A stretch of DNA of 64,000 nt, taken from assembly GCA_973895155.1 (NCBI GenBank), contig OZ316892.1, positions 23,808,001-23,872,000 of the forward strand, written 5' to 3'. This document shows positions 22,311 through 35,365 of the stretch, one piece after another. Position 1 is the stretch's first letter, and every line of letters begins with the position of its first letter. The notes under the pieces were generated by a model. That model was not told the origin of the DNA and did not search any database. It worked only from the letters and a program-made list of their open reading frames with translations. This DNA comes from Marsupella aquatica. Lineage: Eukaryota > Marchantiophyta. The translations under genes and the position numbers were made by a program.

Positions 22311-22735
22311 AGGCCTTGGTCGTTTGTCACAGACGTGCGTGGTTTCGGCGTTCTTTAGGTTGTGCTAGCAACAGATGGCCGAAAACCACAGGCCGGCCAG
22401 GTTTCAGCTTCGTGTTGCTGCCTGTTGCTTGGCCTTCACTCCTTCATTTGATCCCTACCCTAACGCCCCATGGTGGACCCTACCAAACCTTTCAAGGCTA
22501 TACACACACAAGAATGTTAAGTTCTTCCTTCATCCAATCCAAATAATAGCAGGGCCGGCTTGTAGGATTGGATCGATCAACTTCCAGTCAGCATCTGCAC
22601 TGCAGACAGCAATATGTGACATGCATTAGTGTGCAAGACCAGGCTGGACTCCTGAAGTGTGCAACACCAGGCTGGAAGGTAGGATCAATTTTCAACTGGC
22701 ATATTGCACTGACATGTGGCATTTCGATCACTAGC
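22311..22735. repeat. Dispersed repeat, copy 1 (upstream of SPH gene)
   Basis: From AGGCCTTGGTCGTTTGTCA to CTGACATGTGGCATTTC this segment recurs, diverged, at 25221-25640. Anchors common to both are TTTGATCCC..ACCCTAACGC, CCCATGGTGGACCCTACCAA, AGCAGGGCCGGCTTGTAGGA and TGCACTGCAGACAGCAATAT. An open reading frame across part of it (from 22019) starts at GTG and has no family signal, so I do not call it a gene. Confidence 0.75.
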
Positions 22736-22859
22736 TGGTGGTGCAGTAGCAGGGTGCGCGCTGGTAGGATCAAATTTTCCATTAGACTTTGCATGGACAC
22801 TTGCAGGTGCGCGCCGGCATGTATTGAATTAATTCATCATTCCTGCCAGTCCCTCGATT

Positions 22860-25200
22860 GAACTTCTATGCCTAGTTAGCTCAGCTAGACAGTTCTAACA
22901 AATATTTGTTCATGCTTCTATGTTTAACATGTATATGATCTTTCTATCGGGACATGTAGTGTCATTAACTCACCCGCCATTTCGCCGTGTGCATGTATGT
23001 GCGCTTTCACCCTGTCCTTTCCCCTATCGCCCACCAGTTTTCGGTGCTTGCGTATGGGGCCTTGCTAGGCCAAGTTGATACTTAAGCGTGTCCAAGAGTA
23101 ACGTAATCCTTTGATTGTTACGTGAAATCTTGGTTTCTAGAGTTGGATCTAGTAGAAGTGCATCTATAAATTGTACATTTCTTTTCTGCTCCATCGTCGA
23201 TCTCTGGTCTTCTGTTATTCCTCTTGGTGCTGGTATAGTGGTAACTATATATAGTTATCATTAAAGTGATAGTGATATATATGACCCGGCCATAAAGTCG
23301 TGCTCCACCTTCAAATTCAGTTCCTTTGGATGCCACAAACCCAAACATTCATTTGTCGAAGAGACGTACAGGAGTATACGACGGGATCAAGGCATGATCA
23401 ACGTACGTCTAGTGTGCATCTAGCTTATCATACGTACCTGAGGGAGACTTAGACATCCTCAATCCATCTGAGCAATATATCTGATCGACGAACATCGCCC
23501 CTGATCGATCGATCACAGCGAAGGTGGGCGTGCAAACTGTGTTGGGCCGGGTAGTGTACTTTCAGAGATGACCTTCAGCTCAGAGGAAATTGACGTTTGA
23601 CGATTGAAGCAATTTTGTCGACCAGTGCAAGGTGGAAATGCAAACCAACAGAACCCTACAATACTTCCTATTTCCAAACTTCGGAGGAGTTGCAGATGGT
23701 ATAAAGCGGAATGCCAGTCACCGTCATTGTAAGGGGCAACTTAACTGCAATATTGGTAGTCACCATAAGTGTGAGGGGCAGCTGGAGTGCTCTTAAAGAC
23801 ACAGTTGGGAAGAAGTTAGTTGGGAAAAGGAAGGAATCTTAATGAAAGTGTAGATTGACAACACAAACAGATTCTAGTATATGATATATTGCATTGTATA
23901 GTTTCTTTGAAATAATGAAATTGACTACGGAAGCTCTCACCGGTTTTTAGCTTGTGAAATGGATGGTCTCAAGGTGACATTTCTGATGTAACACGATTTA
24001 CACCAATAGTACTGGGTATTCACTGGATATTTATTCCTGCTGTACGTGGACGACTTTTATGATAACCATGTAATCTCATGACCAGATCTGACAATTGGAC
24101 TCTTAGATCTCAAAATAAGATCAACCCATGTGATCTTGTTGACAGAAAAATAATATGATCAAAATTACAGATCTCAAAAGCTAAATGTTTGTCTTGGAAA
24201 ACGACATATATGAAATTGCCCAAAACGTTCCGGCCAAGTTTAAGTCCCGGTTTCAGTAACAAAATGAATCCAACAGTACATTAAACATTATTTTGGATTG
24301 TTTTAGAATTTTTTTGATATTCATCTCCTTATTGATAGAGCTTAGCTCCATCTTTTTTCATCTGGTTGAATACATCAAATAAATTAGATTAAGAAAGTGA
24401 TTGATTTTTAGGAATGAACATAAGTACCAATGAATAATTAATTAACACCTTTCGATGAGGATGCTTCCAACCGTAAAATCCAAGAGACTCAGTAAGAATT
24501 GTGTCGAGTCTCAGGTTCAAATGAGGTAGTGTGTCGGGTTGATTTACTTCCAAAGCTGATGAAGGTGAATTTTCAATGTCATAGAGGCGTTTTGAAATAA
24601 GTTTCTTACCTCGCAAATTCCTTGCATGTATGATGGGGAACCACACTCTTCTTGAGGGGTTTCCAAACAAAATATTATCTTGCGAATTTCTTGCATGATC
24701 GGGAGCCATACTCTTCTTGCTTTAGTTGGTGTGTTAATTTACCCCTAACATACACATGTGCTAGATCTCCAATTATATATATCTATAAATTAGTGATTCA
24801 ATTCTCACCATGCAAATCCCGACACGGGAATGGGGAGAAAATAAAATCCAAGAAACACGGCATCGATGACAGACAGGTCATGCACCACTAGTTAATTTCT
24901 TTGACTATATTATCTTGAACGGCAACAAGCAAGACTCAACGTAAGCCTTGTCAGCCATTACCTACAATTAATCACTGTCAAAGTTGCCAACGACAGGGAA
25001 TTTGAGAGGGAATTGAATGAACGGAGTACACAGTACGTACGTCCAATCTGATAATCTTGAATATAGTTACCAGTTAATCGATCTTATACTTAATTTAATC
25101 ACTATCAAAGACAAGGTATATATCACAACAGGAAATACAATGAGGAGTCGCGCGCAGTGTATGATAATCTTGAACATAGAGGACATCGAGTGATCAGTAA
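22860..25200. other. Intergenic, no recognised gene
   Basis: AT-rich with GATCGATC, TACGTACG and TATATATA words. No coding, RNA or transposon terminus signal is strong enough to name. Confidence 0.3.
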
Positions 25201-25220
25201 ATACTAGACAAGTATGAATC

Positions 25221-25640
25221 GAGGCCTTGGTTGTTTGTCATAGACATGTTTTCGGGGTACTTTAGGTCGTTGGAGCAAACAGACGACAGACCAGGTTTTA
25301 GCTTCGTGTTGAATTGCTGCCTGTTGCTTGCCCTTCACTCTTTCATTTGATCCCCTACCCTAACGCCCCATGGTGGACCCTACCAAACCTTTCAAGACTA
25401 TACACATGCAAGAATGTAAATTTCTTCCTTCATCCAATCCAATTAATAGCAGGGCCGGCTTGTAGGAGAAACTTCCAGTTAATTAGCATCGATCTGCACT
25501 GCAGACAGCAATATGTGACATTCCTTTAGAGTGCAAGAGCAGGCTAGCGAGACTCCTGAAGTGTGCAACACCAGGCTGGAAGGTAGGATTGATCAACTTT
25601 CGATTGACACATTGCACTGACATGTGGCATTTCACTATAT
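25221..25640. repeat. Dispersed repeat, copy 2
   Basis: Diverged copy of 22311-22735 in the same orientation. Its internal part (25306-25500) is also the left arm of a long inverted repeat. Confidence 0.75.
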
Positions 25641-25850
25641 AGTTAGTGGTGCAATATATTGGAAGGCTGGTGCAGATGCTAACTGGAAGTTGATCCTACA
25701 AGCCGGGCTTCTATTGGATAGGATGAAGGAAGGAACATTCTTATGTGTGTACGTATAGTCTTGAAAGGTTCCGTAGGGTCCACCATGGGGCGTTAGGGTA
25801 GGGGATCAAATGAAAGAGTGAAGGGCAAGCAATAGGCAGCAATTCAACAC
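25306..25850. repeat. Long inverted repeat (hairpin-forming), arms about 185 bp
   Basis: The left arm at about 25306-25500 begins GTGTTGAATTGCTGCCTGTT. It is near-perfectly repeated in reverse complement at about 25668-25850, which ends GCAGCAATTCAACAC. Arm-specific blocks include TTCATTTGATCCCCTACCCT, CGCCCCATGGTGGACCCTAC and CCGGCTTGTAGGA. The loop is about 165 bp. Arms differ by a few substitutions and short indels. Transcription from either side would give an extended hairpin. Confidence 0.8.
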
Positions 25851-25859
25851 TAATAGCTC

Positions 25860-28800
25860 AGAAGATTATTCAAACAGACACAACAATGAATGCACCAGAT
25901 GTATATATTGCCAGGAAAATCCCTGAACAGTCAAAATACTGAATGGCTACTCTGTCTCCATCAAGACATCGACTGTGGCAAAATGGTGTTTACACAAATA
26001 TTGACAGCGTTTCCAGAAACAGTGGACAAAAGATTCAATTAACAAATTGAGTAGCAAACGAAAGAACATTGGAAACAAATTAAAGAGCAAGAGAAACAAT
26101 TGAGTAAGAAACCAGAGATGAAGCACAGTCCACATATTGTGCCTTCCATAGCAGTGAGGGTCTGGAGCTGCGTGATGATGCCCGCACTAGTGACCAAGAA
26201 TATAGCAGGCAATAGACAATGTGGGGAAAATGAAGATGACAAACGTCCTTCCGGATGCGAGTGGGGGATGCCAGCCCAGATTCACGGATTCTACTAAAAT
26301 GCATCAAGAATTGCACCTCTCAGTGCGCGCTGTCAAAGTATATACAGCAGACAACAACACCTCCCAATGCGAGTAGAGGAAAGAAGTTGCACGAGCAAGA
26401 GATGAATGATGAACCAAAACAAAATTGAGATGGAAACTTCAATTGAAACTCAGATGGAAGCAGCAAATACTACCAGGTGCAGATTCAAACCAGGCTCTCC
26501 TTTGCCTTAGTGTGTCCCTTCTTCCTTCTCCCAAGCAGCCAAACAGAAGCAGTCGTGCCCTCCTATCCAATCTAGGCTTCAGTCGGACAGAAAATAGTGG
26601 CCAGGCTATACTAAACGATAATAGCAAACCATCGGCCCCTGACAACCAATCTGCGGTTCAAAGGCAACGATCATGTTCAGGTCCAACACTCCCAGAAAAA
26701 TTGTCGTCCTCTAGACTCCGTCTACAACATTGAGCTTACCCATGGCAGCGACATACATGCATAGCTTTGCAATTTAAAAGGGGAAATAAGAGGAGGAATG
26801 CAAGGGGGAGGAACGCAAGAGGGAGGATTGTGCAAGGAGTAATGTCAGTAGGGGAACATAGCTAGGACCAAGGCAATAGTGAGGCCAACTCGCTGCAACC
26901 TCCCAAGCTTGATGTAATGTCCCAAGCTGTCGCTGAATTGTTTGGGACAATGAGGCAGCAACTTGCAATGGTCTGGGACCCAACTCCAAGTGATGGCACA
27001 CAGGAAGCAGTGAAATGGTCTGAGCACACAAGAAGCAGTTGGCAATCACAATAAGCAAAACATTGGACCACAATCGCTCACACCACGGAGATGGCAATGG
27101 TGGTGAGCACACAATAGATGGTGATGGCGAATGAAGGCGATAGAGGCAAGCGATAGAGGCAATAGAGGCCGGCAAGCAGATACCAATGTCAACCAAAGCA
27201 AAATGACAGTAACAGTCGGCCTTAATTGACATCTACCTCCTCTCCAAACTTGTCGCGGACCTCAGGCAGCAGCAGTCTCTTGACACTCAGGCCCTTGCAT
27301 GCTTGGGCTAGTGGACCGTTTGGTTTATCATCATTAATTGGGAACCTTCAAGGGTTTGGAAGCTCCGTATCAGACCATGGGGGCACCACAATCTGAGCGG
27401 TGGCAAATGTGCCTTGGATCCCTAGGCAACCATCAAGAAGCTCTTGTCACCCTGGGCCCTCACTCTTACTACTATATTAAGTGAACCTATATTAAGTGAA
27501 CCCCCTTGAGAACAGACACCCCCCAGTGCACCCCTTCCTAATATTTTTGTTCACAAAAAAAATCTCCTTGTTAATGTAAAAATATTAACTTTTCTATTAA
27601 ATTTTATCCTTTTGTAAATTATAATAGAGTTTGAAAACACCCTTGAATTTTTAAAATTGTAAATATCATATTGAAATAGATGAGACTGCATAGGGGACTT
27701 GTATGGCTGTTACGCCCAATGTTCAGGATACATATTTTATATAGATGAACAAAATTAATACACTACAAGAATAATTCTTCCTATAGTATACAAACAGGCA
27801 TGCACTCTCCTCTTAGTGTTTGCAACAGTGCCTCTAAACTTCTGGTTTCATGAGTACTATATGTATAATTGAGGGATAATACTCCAAAGTCTGAACCAAC
27901 TATAACAAGCATTGGTTGAGCACCCGATACCCCCCTACACACGCAAACACATCTAGCCTCATACCTGGCTGTTTGATTTAAGAGAATTCAAAAGTAATCT
28001 TGTCCGTCCATGTGGGGTTGATCCATGAATCCCCATCAATCCTAGATTCCCAACATTTACTCAACTCCCGACTTAACTCCTAAACATGTGGGTAAACATG
28101 TCTACCCAAAACCATTTGTCCCACCATAAAGGGTCCCACAAAACTAAACTTGCCTTAAGACAACAAATAATTAAATGTCTGATTTACTATATATGAACAC
28201 GTGTGCAAATGAGGTGATGACTGTATGTGTCCCAACCATATAGTGACGCGTGTACTTGGCATTTTGGGTACCCTTGCGTAAGAATAATGTGACATGTATT
28301 TGATAAGAGCCTTATTACTAATATTGTGATGAATGTATATAAAGGGATGTTGTCTACTTTAAAAATTATTATTAAAATTTGTTTGTATTACATTAAAAAT
28401 ACGTACCCTTGCATTGTTCGCACGTCCTCCTGTATTAGTAATGCTGAGGGCCCAGGGTCTTGTCAAAGTCCAAGCAAGCAAGAGGATTTGAACTTTCCTT
28501 CACATTTTTTTCATTTACATATTCTTGTTTTTTACCACTGGTTGTGCAATGCTTGTTTTAATTTTCTGGGATATACTCCCATGTTGCATGTGACCAGGAG
28601 ATCATCCTCAAAATCTTGTTGATGGCTCATTGGGACAGATTTTAATCTGTTAGGTAGGTCTAGTACCTAAGCACCTGGACTGTGGAAATCAGTATACTAA
28701 ATATGGGCATCAGATATGACAGTCATGTAGCCTCGGGGAGTTAACTTAGTATATATTTTGGGGTACCACGTGCAATCCTAGCCTAATATAAACACGCCTA

Positions 28801-29280
28801 TTTTATAACGGGAATATTCCAAAAATACTCTCTATTTTTAATATTAATGACCTATATTATTTTATAAAAGGTATATATTAGAGAATATTTTACAAATATG
28901 GGTTTATAATACCTTCTTTTGCTTCCTACGCTTTTTAAAATTTTAGTTAATCTCTATGAAAATTACCTATTTTGGATAGCACGTGGTTCCTAAAATTTTT
29001 GATAGTCAACCCCTCGAGCATGCAGCCCATTCTTGTATTTTTTATAAGGCACAGTCAGACTGAGAACTTGACCAAATGCCAGCTAAGTTTAATAATCTAG
29101 ATGCTTTCTTGGAGCCACTAATTTGAGATCTCCAAGAGTTATTTGGTGATGAATTGGGTTCATTTGGACATTTTCCTACCAGCCTGAGATCTCGCCTGAG
29201 ATAATACATCCCATGATCAAAACTAGTACATTTAGATCATGTAGATGTCAATGGTGCATATTCACCAGGGATATGTGAAC
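25860..29280. other. Intergenic, no recognised gene
   Basis: ORFs around 26425-26733 (+) and 26774-27232 (-) overlap each other and show no family signal. From 27470 onwards the sequence is AT-rich and featureless, with duplicated words such as TATTAAGTGAACC at about 27476-27500. Confidence 0.3.
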
Positions 29281-29291
29281 CTGCCACGGAT

Positions 29292-30662
29292 TGCATCGAC
29301 GATCGATTTCCCGACGAGGAGCTATTCGTTGTGGAAATAACTGATACATGGTACCCTGAGATTTTACAATTTCTCAGCACTTCCAGATTACAGCCAGGGC
29401 TAAGTCGAGAGCAAGCCGCAGTCTTTCTGCGGAAGGTTAGATAGTATCAATGCATTAAGGGTGTACTATACAGGCATGGAATCAATGGCACAATTCAACG
29501 GTGTTTGGAGGAGGGAGAAGTAAAACGAGTCTTACGAGCTATGCATGGGGAGGAGGCCGGGGGCATTTCGCTCCACTAACCACTTCTAAAAAGATATTAA
29601 ATGCCGGTTACTAGTGGCCCACCTTGCACAAGGATGTCTATAAGTTTATCAAACAATGCGATCCTTGTCAGCGAGCGGGAGGGCCAAGGGCATCCACAAG
29701 ACATCCACATCACCGTATTCTACCTCTGGCACCATTTGAAAAGTGGGGTATTGATTACATCAGACCTCTGAAACCATTGACTCATCCTCGAAGAAACAAG
29801 TACATAATCTTGGCCACGGATTATGCAACTAAGTGGGTATAGGCCAGGCCGACAACAAAGGATGATGCAATTACTATAGCTTGATTCATGTATTCATGAG
29901 CAGATCTTCACCAGGTATGGCGCACCCTTAGAATTAGTCAGTGATAGAGGAACCCATTTTCTGAATGGTATAATTAGTTGTTTAAATGAGCAGTATTTAG
30001 TTAGACATAGGCCTACTACTCCCTACCACCCAAAGGCAAATGGGTTGACAGAACGAGCCAATGGAATTATAGGAAAGATATTGAACAAAACTGTCGCTCA
30101 GAACAAACTCGATTGAGATGATAAATTGTTTGTTGCTATTTTTGCTTACAATTTAGCCTATAAATCCACTACCGGTCATACATCTTTTTCCCTAACCTTT
30201 GGGCAGGAAGCCCTGGTACCAATGCAGCTTGAGATTCCTACATTTCTAGTTACAATTGAGGAGAGATCTTCAGCGGAGGAAAGCCTAAAGGAGCGAGAGT
30301 ATAGGTTAGAAGCTTTAGAGGAGGCAAGAGTGATTTCAGCTGAGAGAGTAAAATATAGACAGAATACCATGAAGCAACAGTATGATAAGAGGTTAAAACC
30401 AGTTAGTATTCACACAGGAGATCTTGTATTACTTTATGACAGTAGGTATAATAGGTTTCCAGGTAAACTTTACACTTGCTGGTTAGGACCCTTTAGAGTA
30501 ACCATGAAGTTCTCCAATGGCTCCGTGCAATTGGCCAACATTACTGGAGAGGTGTACCCAGTTTGCATCCATTACGATCGCCTCAAGAAATATTATATGG
30601 ACAAAGATGAAGTTATTCGCGAGGACGCTTCACAATTAAGTGGGGAGCTATGTGATGCCTAG
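29292..30662 (+). pseudogene. Ty3-gypsy integrase region, decayed
   Basis: Reading across frames gives, in order, four parts. First is the RNase H-integrase linker (DDRFPDEELFVVEITDTW). Second is the zinc-binding domain: LYRHGIN, RAMHGEEAGGHF with a 1-nt shift at GGH, and KQCDPCQRAGG. Third is the catalytic core: WGIDYIRPL with the first Asp, LVSDRGTHF with the second Asp, and HPKANGLTERANG with the Glu. Fourth is the C-terminal domain: GDLVLLYDSRY, GKLYTCWLGPFRV and VHYDRLKKYY-like. In-frame stops interrupt at R*YQ, GY*WPT, WV*ARP and later. The longest open pieces are 29624-29842 and 30126-30662. Protease, reverse transcriptase and gag are not found upstream, so this is a truncated non-functional fragment. 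Confidence 0.88.
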
Positions 30663-32000
30663 CCAGGAATCACTAGCCCGATTTAATGGTAAAGCAGGAC
30701 TGTACCCTGGAAACACCTTAGTATAGGAACAAAATAAGGAAAATATAAACAATTAAGGGTGACTATGGAACCCGGGCCAAGGTCGGAAGTAAGGACGCCG
30801 GGGGAGAGAACACGATTAGGGTTAGGGCGCGCTAAGCGTCGGCGGCTAGGGGGGACCAACGGGAGGGAAGACCTTAGGAGGAGAGGGGTAAGGACTGCTC
30901 GCGAGGAATAGTGGCTCATTTGCAAGAACGAACTGGGCAGACAACTACGGGAGGCCAATTGCTGTCAGCTGCTTAGGCAAGCACTTGGGGTAGGAACAGA
31001 TACCAACGATCGACTCAAGGAGGGTATGAGCAACGTCAATCAAGCGACAGATTTTTGGGGATGCTGTTCAAAAGGGCAAGTAATCTGTCAGAGGACGGAC
31101 CAACGGTAGTGGCTGCGGAGGAAACATTGGGGGCGTCCATTGAAAACCAGCCACCGGTGTCGTGACGGTGTAAGGGCGCCGTCCCTTCTAGGGAGGGCGG
31201 ACGTGGAGGTAGGAGGCGTGAGTGGGCAGGGCGGGCCTGAGTCTAAACTTGGAGACTTAGGATCAGGACCAGGAGACGGTCCTGACACTTAGATTAGTGG
31301 GATTTTGGATCCGCGGGTGAGGGCGACACTTGTGCTCCTGCCTCACTGTACATAGGTAGATTATAGTTAGGTAGATTATAGTAGGTAGATTAGGCTTACG
31401 CTGCAAGGAATCAGGCGGATCCACAACCAGGATAAGTACCTAGGCTGCAGGGAGTTCAGGGCCTCTTCTTTAGCAAGTTTTTAGTTGCACCAGCAGGGCT
31501 GGGATCAAGTAGTAAGAGAAGCTCTCGGTTAGTTATACAGTGACCTTGTGTATATCCATGTTTCCTCATACCTAAGAACTGAATAGAGTTGGCCTCACGG
31601 CTTAGTTCGCAGAGCTTGTGTATGAGATGTACTGTTTGTATTGCAAGTGCATGGTATAACTCAGTCAGAAGGAGTCATTTTGCTATCTGTGTGTCGCATT
31701 AACTTGTGTGAAGAGTGCCCACATCAAGAAGAAGAAGGGAAGTAAGCAAGGGAGTGAGAGTTGGATCTGTCGAGCTGAGAGAGGTCTTAGCGGCTTAACC
31801 AAACCAATTGGGGATCATTCCGGCAGCGGAATCCAAATATACCTAACCAACGGGAGGGAAAGACAAGAGAAGGCCTAGATTGGGCCAACTGCGTATCTCA
31901 TGACCCGATGAAGGATCTGTCCAGTATATGTGTGTAAAATGTTAATAGTAGTAGTAGGAAGTTAGCAGCGTCCCATGCCGCTAAGCCACGGAAACGGCCT
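30663..32000 (+). mobile_element. Probable 3' untranslated/LTR region of the gypsy fragment
   Basis: This GC-richer, non-coding stretch follows the integrase stop codon and is followed by unrelated AT-rich DNA after about 32350. I could not define TG...CA ends or a second LTR copy, so the boundary is uncertain. Confidence 0.35.
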
Positions 32001-32440
32001 CGCCGAGCATGAAACCTGCGGGAATCAGCTTGGGCGGGGGGGTTTCTTGGGTTTGGGGAGCCATGGGATGCACCACAGTTTCAGACAAGTAGGAAAGGTT
32101 CAATGTGTAGGAATGTAGTACCTTGTTGTCCAAGTAAATTTGTTCTGATCTGCTTGGCCCCTTTTTGGCTGTTTTGGCCCTTGTATTGCCTTTGCGGCTT
32201 CTTTTCCCATGGCACTTCATGTGTTTCAGGGAAAAAAACAGTATGAGAGATTGTACAATTTGTGGTAATATTCTTGGGCAGAGTGGTTGTCACTCTCTAT
32301 TTTTTGCAATGCTTGTGGATGTTTTCAGTACTAGGGTGATTCTAAAAAATCGTAATTCTCCTTGCTCAATTTGAATGATGTGTTCAATTTTCTTCTTAAT
32401 ATGATACTAGTGATTGTGACTCATTCATTGCCTATTACAC

Positions 32441-33485
32441 CACTAGTAGTTAGTTACAACAAAGAGACTCTTCAATTGTAACTGTTTAAACCCTAAGTTA
32501 CCCTATACCCAATCCATACATACAACCAAGAAAGTCATTAATTTTCACTCTTGTGGTCACTACTTACGACATGAAGAGCAGTTTATTACAACCAGGCAAG
32601 TCATTTGTAATGATCAGTGAAGTGGTGTTTTACAACAAAATGAGTATTTGGTTATAACTAGCACATCTATTGTGGCAACAATCTGAGTCATTAAAAGGAC
32701 TAGTAAAGTCGTCTGCTATGATTGGTGAAGCCTATTATTTACAGGCAGGTTAGTGGTTTGTAAATACTGGTGGAGCCATTTGTTATGACAAATGGAGTAG
32801 TTTTTGACAACAAGGGGAGCTATTTCTTATGACTAGAGGAGTTGTTGTTGGAGGCATTGTAATGGCAAGTGGAGCATGTTTTATGACCAGCTTAGTAAAC
32901 TTTTACAACAATATGAGCTGTTTGGAACGAATGGTTCAGACGTTTGTTATGACCATATATGGAGTGGTGCTTTACATCAAACTATGTACTATGTTATGAC
33001 TTGTAGAGTCATAGTAATGGCAAAAGGAGTGATAGTTTTTGACCAGCTAAGTCAAATTTTACAACAATATCAGTGTTTTGTGGAGCCTAGTTCAGCCATT
33101 TGTTAGGACCATGGAGTGGGGTTTTACAGCAGCTACGTCATATGTCAAGACTAGGGGAGCCATATAAATGGCAAGTGGAGTTAGTTGGTATCACCAGCCA
33201 AGTCATTTTTACAAGAATTTGAGTTGTTTTTAAAGACTAGTTCAAACATTTGTTATGACTGTGCAGTGTAACTTTACTAAATTAAAGTCATATGTCATGA
33301 CTACTATAGACATTTTTGATGACCAGTGGAGTAATTTACACAAGAGTCATTCGAATGACTCTTGACCATATGAGTGGCAAGACAAATGACTTGAGTCCTA
33401 GAAATGACTCAAGTGAAAGTGAGTCCTAAGTTAGTCATACCCTAGTCCTACGTGAAGTCATAGTTGACCCCGTTTTCTACTAGTG
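32441..33485. mobile_element. CACTA-like non-autonomous element with subterminal repeats
   Basis: The right end reads TTTTCTACTAGTG, i.e. CACTAGTAGAAAA on the minus strand, the typical plant CACTA terminus. The left candidate end at 32441 reads CACTAGTAGTTAG. Between them lie many degenerate copies of a subterminal motif (ATGACT/AGTCAT, often TTATGAC.AG.GGAG and TTTTACAACAA). This fits the repeat-dense ends of CACTA transposons. No transposase is present. The right end abruptly terminates a gypsy gag frame. The 3 bp outside the two ends (CAC and TCC) do not match, so the left boundary is provisional. Confidence 0.6.
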
Positions 33486-35248
33486 TCCAGCTTGTTGAGC
33501 CTTGATTGCTTCCAAGGTTGGACAGTGTGGTGCAAGATGTCCCTCCCCCTTGCACAATTGACACAACCGGGCAAAATCTCCGTTCCCTTGACGTGTGGGC
33601 TCCGAGCACACGTTAGCGTAGTGGCCAGCCACCCTACAATTGTAACAAATAGGGACCTTTCTTACTCCGGCCCGGATACGGTGGCCTATTCCCGGGAGTA
33701 GCGTTGGAATAGTTGGCATATGGGGGTGCTCCAGCGTTAGTTGAGATCCCATGAATGCTCCTTGGTCCCGGGTTGAGCTGCTGCACACTATACACATTGG
33801 CCTCCGGTGGCTCCTCCATGAAGTACTTGACTGGCCCCTCCGCTACATAGGAAGAGGTTGAGTAGCTTGCTCCCTCAACGTCATCCTCCCGTACTTGGAA
33901 AACCTTGGCTGGTTCTCCCGTTGGACACTTCTTTGGGGGATGACCAAACTTCATGCACTTGGTGCACCACACGTTGGCTCTCTCCACTGGAACCTTTTTC
34001 CTCTCTGGCTTGAGACCTGCAAAGTGCACCTTCAATGCTTTCATTTGCTCTGTCAACTCATCGTACCTGGCCTCTTGCTCCTTGAGTTGTCTTGCCGTAG
34101 ACAATGGTGTTACTGCCACCATGGGTAGCACCACTTCTCGATGAGACGACTTCTTGGCCTTCTTGGACAACTTCTTCTTCCTCTTCTTTTGCTTCTCAGC
34201 TTTTGATTCCGTAGTGTCTGACTCCATAGTGCTCTCAGAGTCCTTGGATTCATCACTACCGTCCGACTCGGATTCACTTGACTCCTCACTAGAGGAATTG
34301 TCCACAGGCTTCAACTTCTTCTTCGGCAGCGCTTGCTCGTGGCGTCGGCGGCAGTGTATGACTCCGCTGCTGCAATAGCCTCAGCCAATGTGGTTGGCTT
34401 GGCCTGTCGTACAAAGAACCCCATCTTGCTGGTAGGGCAGCTACAAACCACGCTTGTCGCATAGCATTGTCGGTACGGGCTTGTATCCGCCGTACCAGCT
34501 TCTGGAATCTTTGCAAGAACCTCCGTAGTGACTCTTTCTTCTTCATTCTAAGTTGACCCACCTTCAATAGTGAGGTGGCCTCCACTCCAATGGATCTGAA
34601 CTCCTTCAAGAAGGCTTGCTTGAATAAAGCCCAATCAGCTTTGACGTTGGCCAACAAGGAAATGAACCATGGGCCTGCCTCTCCCCTCATCATTCCAGGA
34701 ATGATAGTGAGCTTGTGTGCAGACTCCCCATTAGCTTCGGCTATTCCCTCAAACTCCTCAATCCATTCGTCGAGATCATCCTTCGGCCTACCCTTGAAGG
34801 GTACGTGCTGAACACGGGTACGTTGAGCAACGGCCATGTGAACTATTTGGGGTAGCGCAGACCTCCGTGCCACTAGTAGCAATGCAATGGGCTCCGGATT
34901 TGGACTCCGTGAAAGCTCCCGTTGCACCACCCCAAAGAGCTCCCTCTGCTCTAGCTCTTGGTCTGCTTCTGGTTTGTCGTCTACACGTATGGCTTCATTA
35001 TGTTGAGCCGCTTCTTGGTGTACTCCACGATGTCCTCCCAACTCTAGTGGCAACCTCCACTCCTCAGCAAGTTGTAATCGTTCTTCGGCCGCCACTCTTC
35101 GTCTAGTACCAATCCAAGATGGCACTTGGCCTAGCTTTGGTATTGGCGTACAAATGTGTTGGGGAGTTACTCTGTACCTCCCCTTCTCCCTCTCGGCATC
35201 CCATTGAGTCCTGCATGCCAAGCTCACCAAAAACAATGTCACCAACAA
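33486..35248 (-). pseudogene. Ty3-gypsy gag, frameshifted and truncated
   Basis: Three overlapping frames together make one gag. The capsid-type retrotrans_gag domain (35248-34289) has KDDLDEWIEEFEGIAE, WALFKQAFLKEF and LRRFLQRFQKLVRR. Next is an acidic Ser/Glu-rich and Lys-rich linker (34314-33634). Three CCHC zinc knuckles follow: CTKCMKFGHPPKKC, CYNCRVAGHYANVC and CQLCKGEGHLAPHC, the last two in the 33797-33480 frame. Two frameshifts separate the parts. The frame ends at a TAG supplied by the terminus of the CACTA-like element, and no protease or polymerase follows. The nucleocapsid function would be RNA packaging; this copy is dead. Confidence 0.85.
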
Positions 35249-35254
35249 ATCTTC

Positions 35255-35365
35255 TCACACATCAACCGTCGCAAGTTGCGTGGTGGTTGATGCACAATAA
35301 CAGAGTAACCAAAGAACTTCTCACGTATCAACCGTCGCAAGTTGCTTTGTGGTTGATACACCTGA
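35255..35365. repeat. Short tandem duplication in the gypsy leader
   Basis: ACTTCTCAC.(C/T)ATCAACCGTC and GCAAGTTGC, then GTGGTTGAT, occurs twice within about 110 bp between the primer-binding site and gag. Confidence 0.6.

Noticed and set aside
22019-22546. 175-codon plus-strand ORF upstream of the SPH gene
   Set aside because: It starts at GTG, overlaps the dispersed repeat, and its homologous copy at 25.2 kb does not keep the frame.
26425-27232. Opposing ORFs of 102 and 152 codons
   Set aside because: No recognisable domain. The minus-strand one has biased hydrophobic/Ser composition and neighbouring overlapping ORFs in other frames.
32441-33485. Plain minisatellite interpretation
   Set aside because: The motif is too degenerate and occurs in both orientations. 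One end has a textbook CACTA terminus, so a CACTA-like element explains it better.
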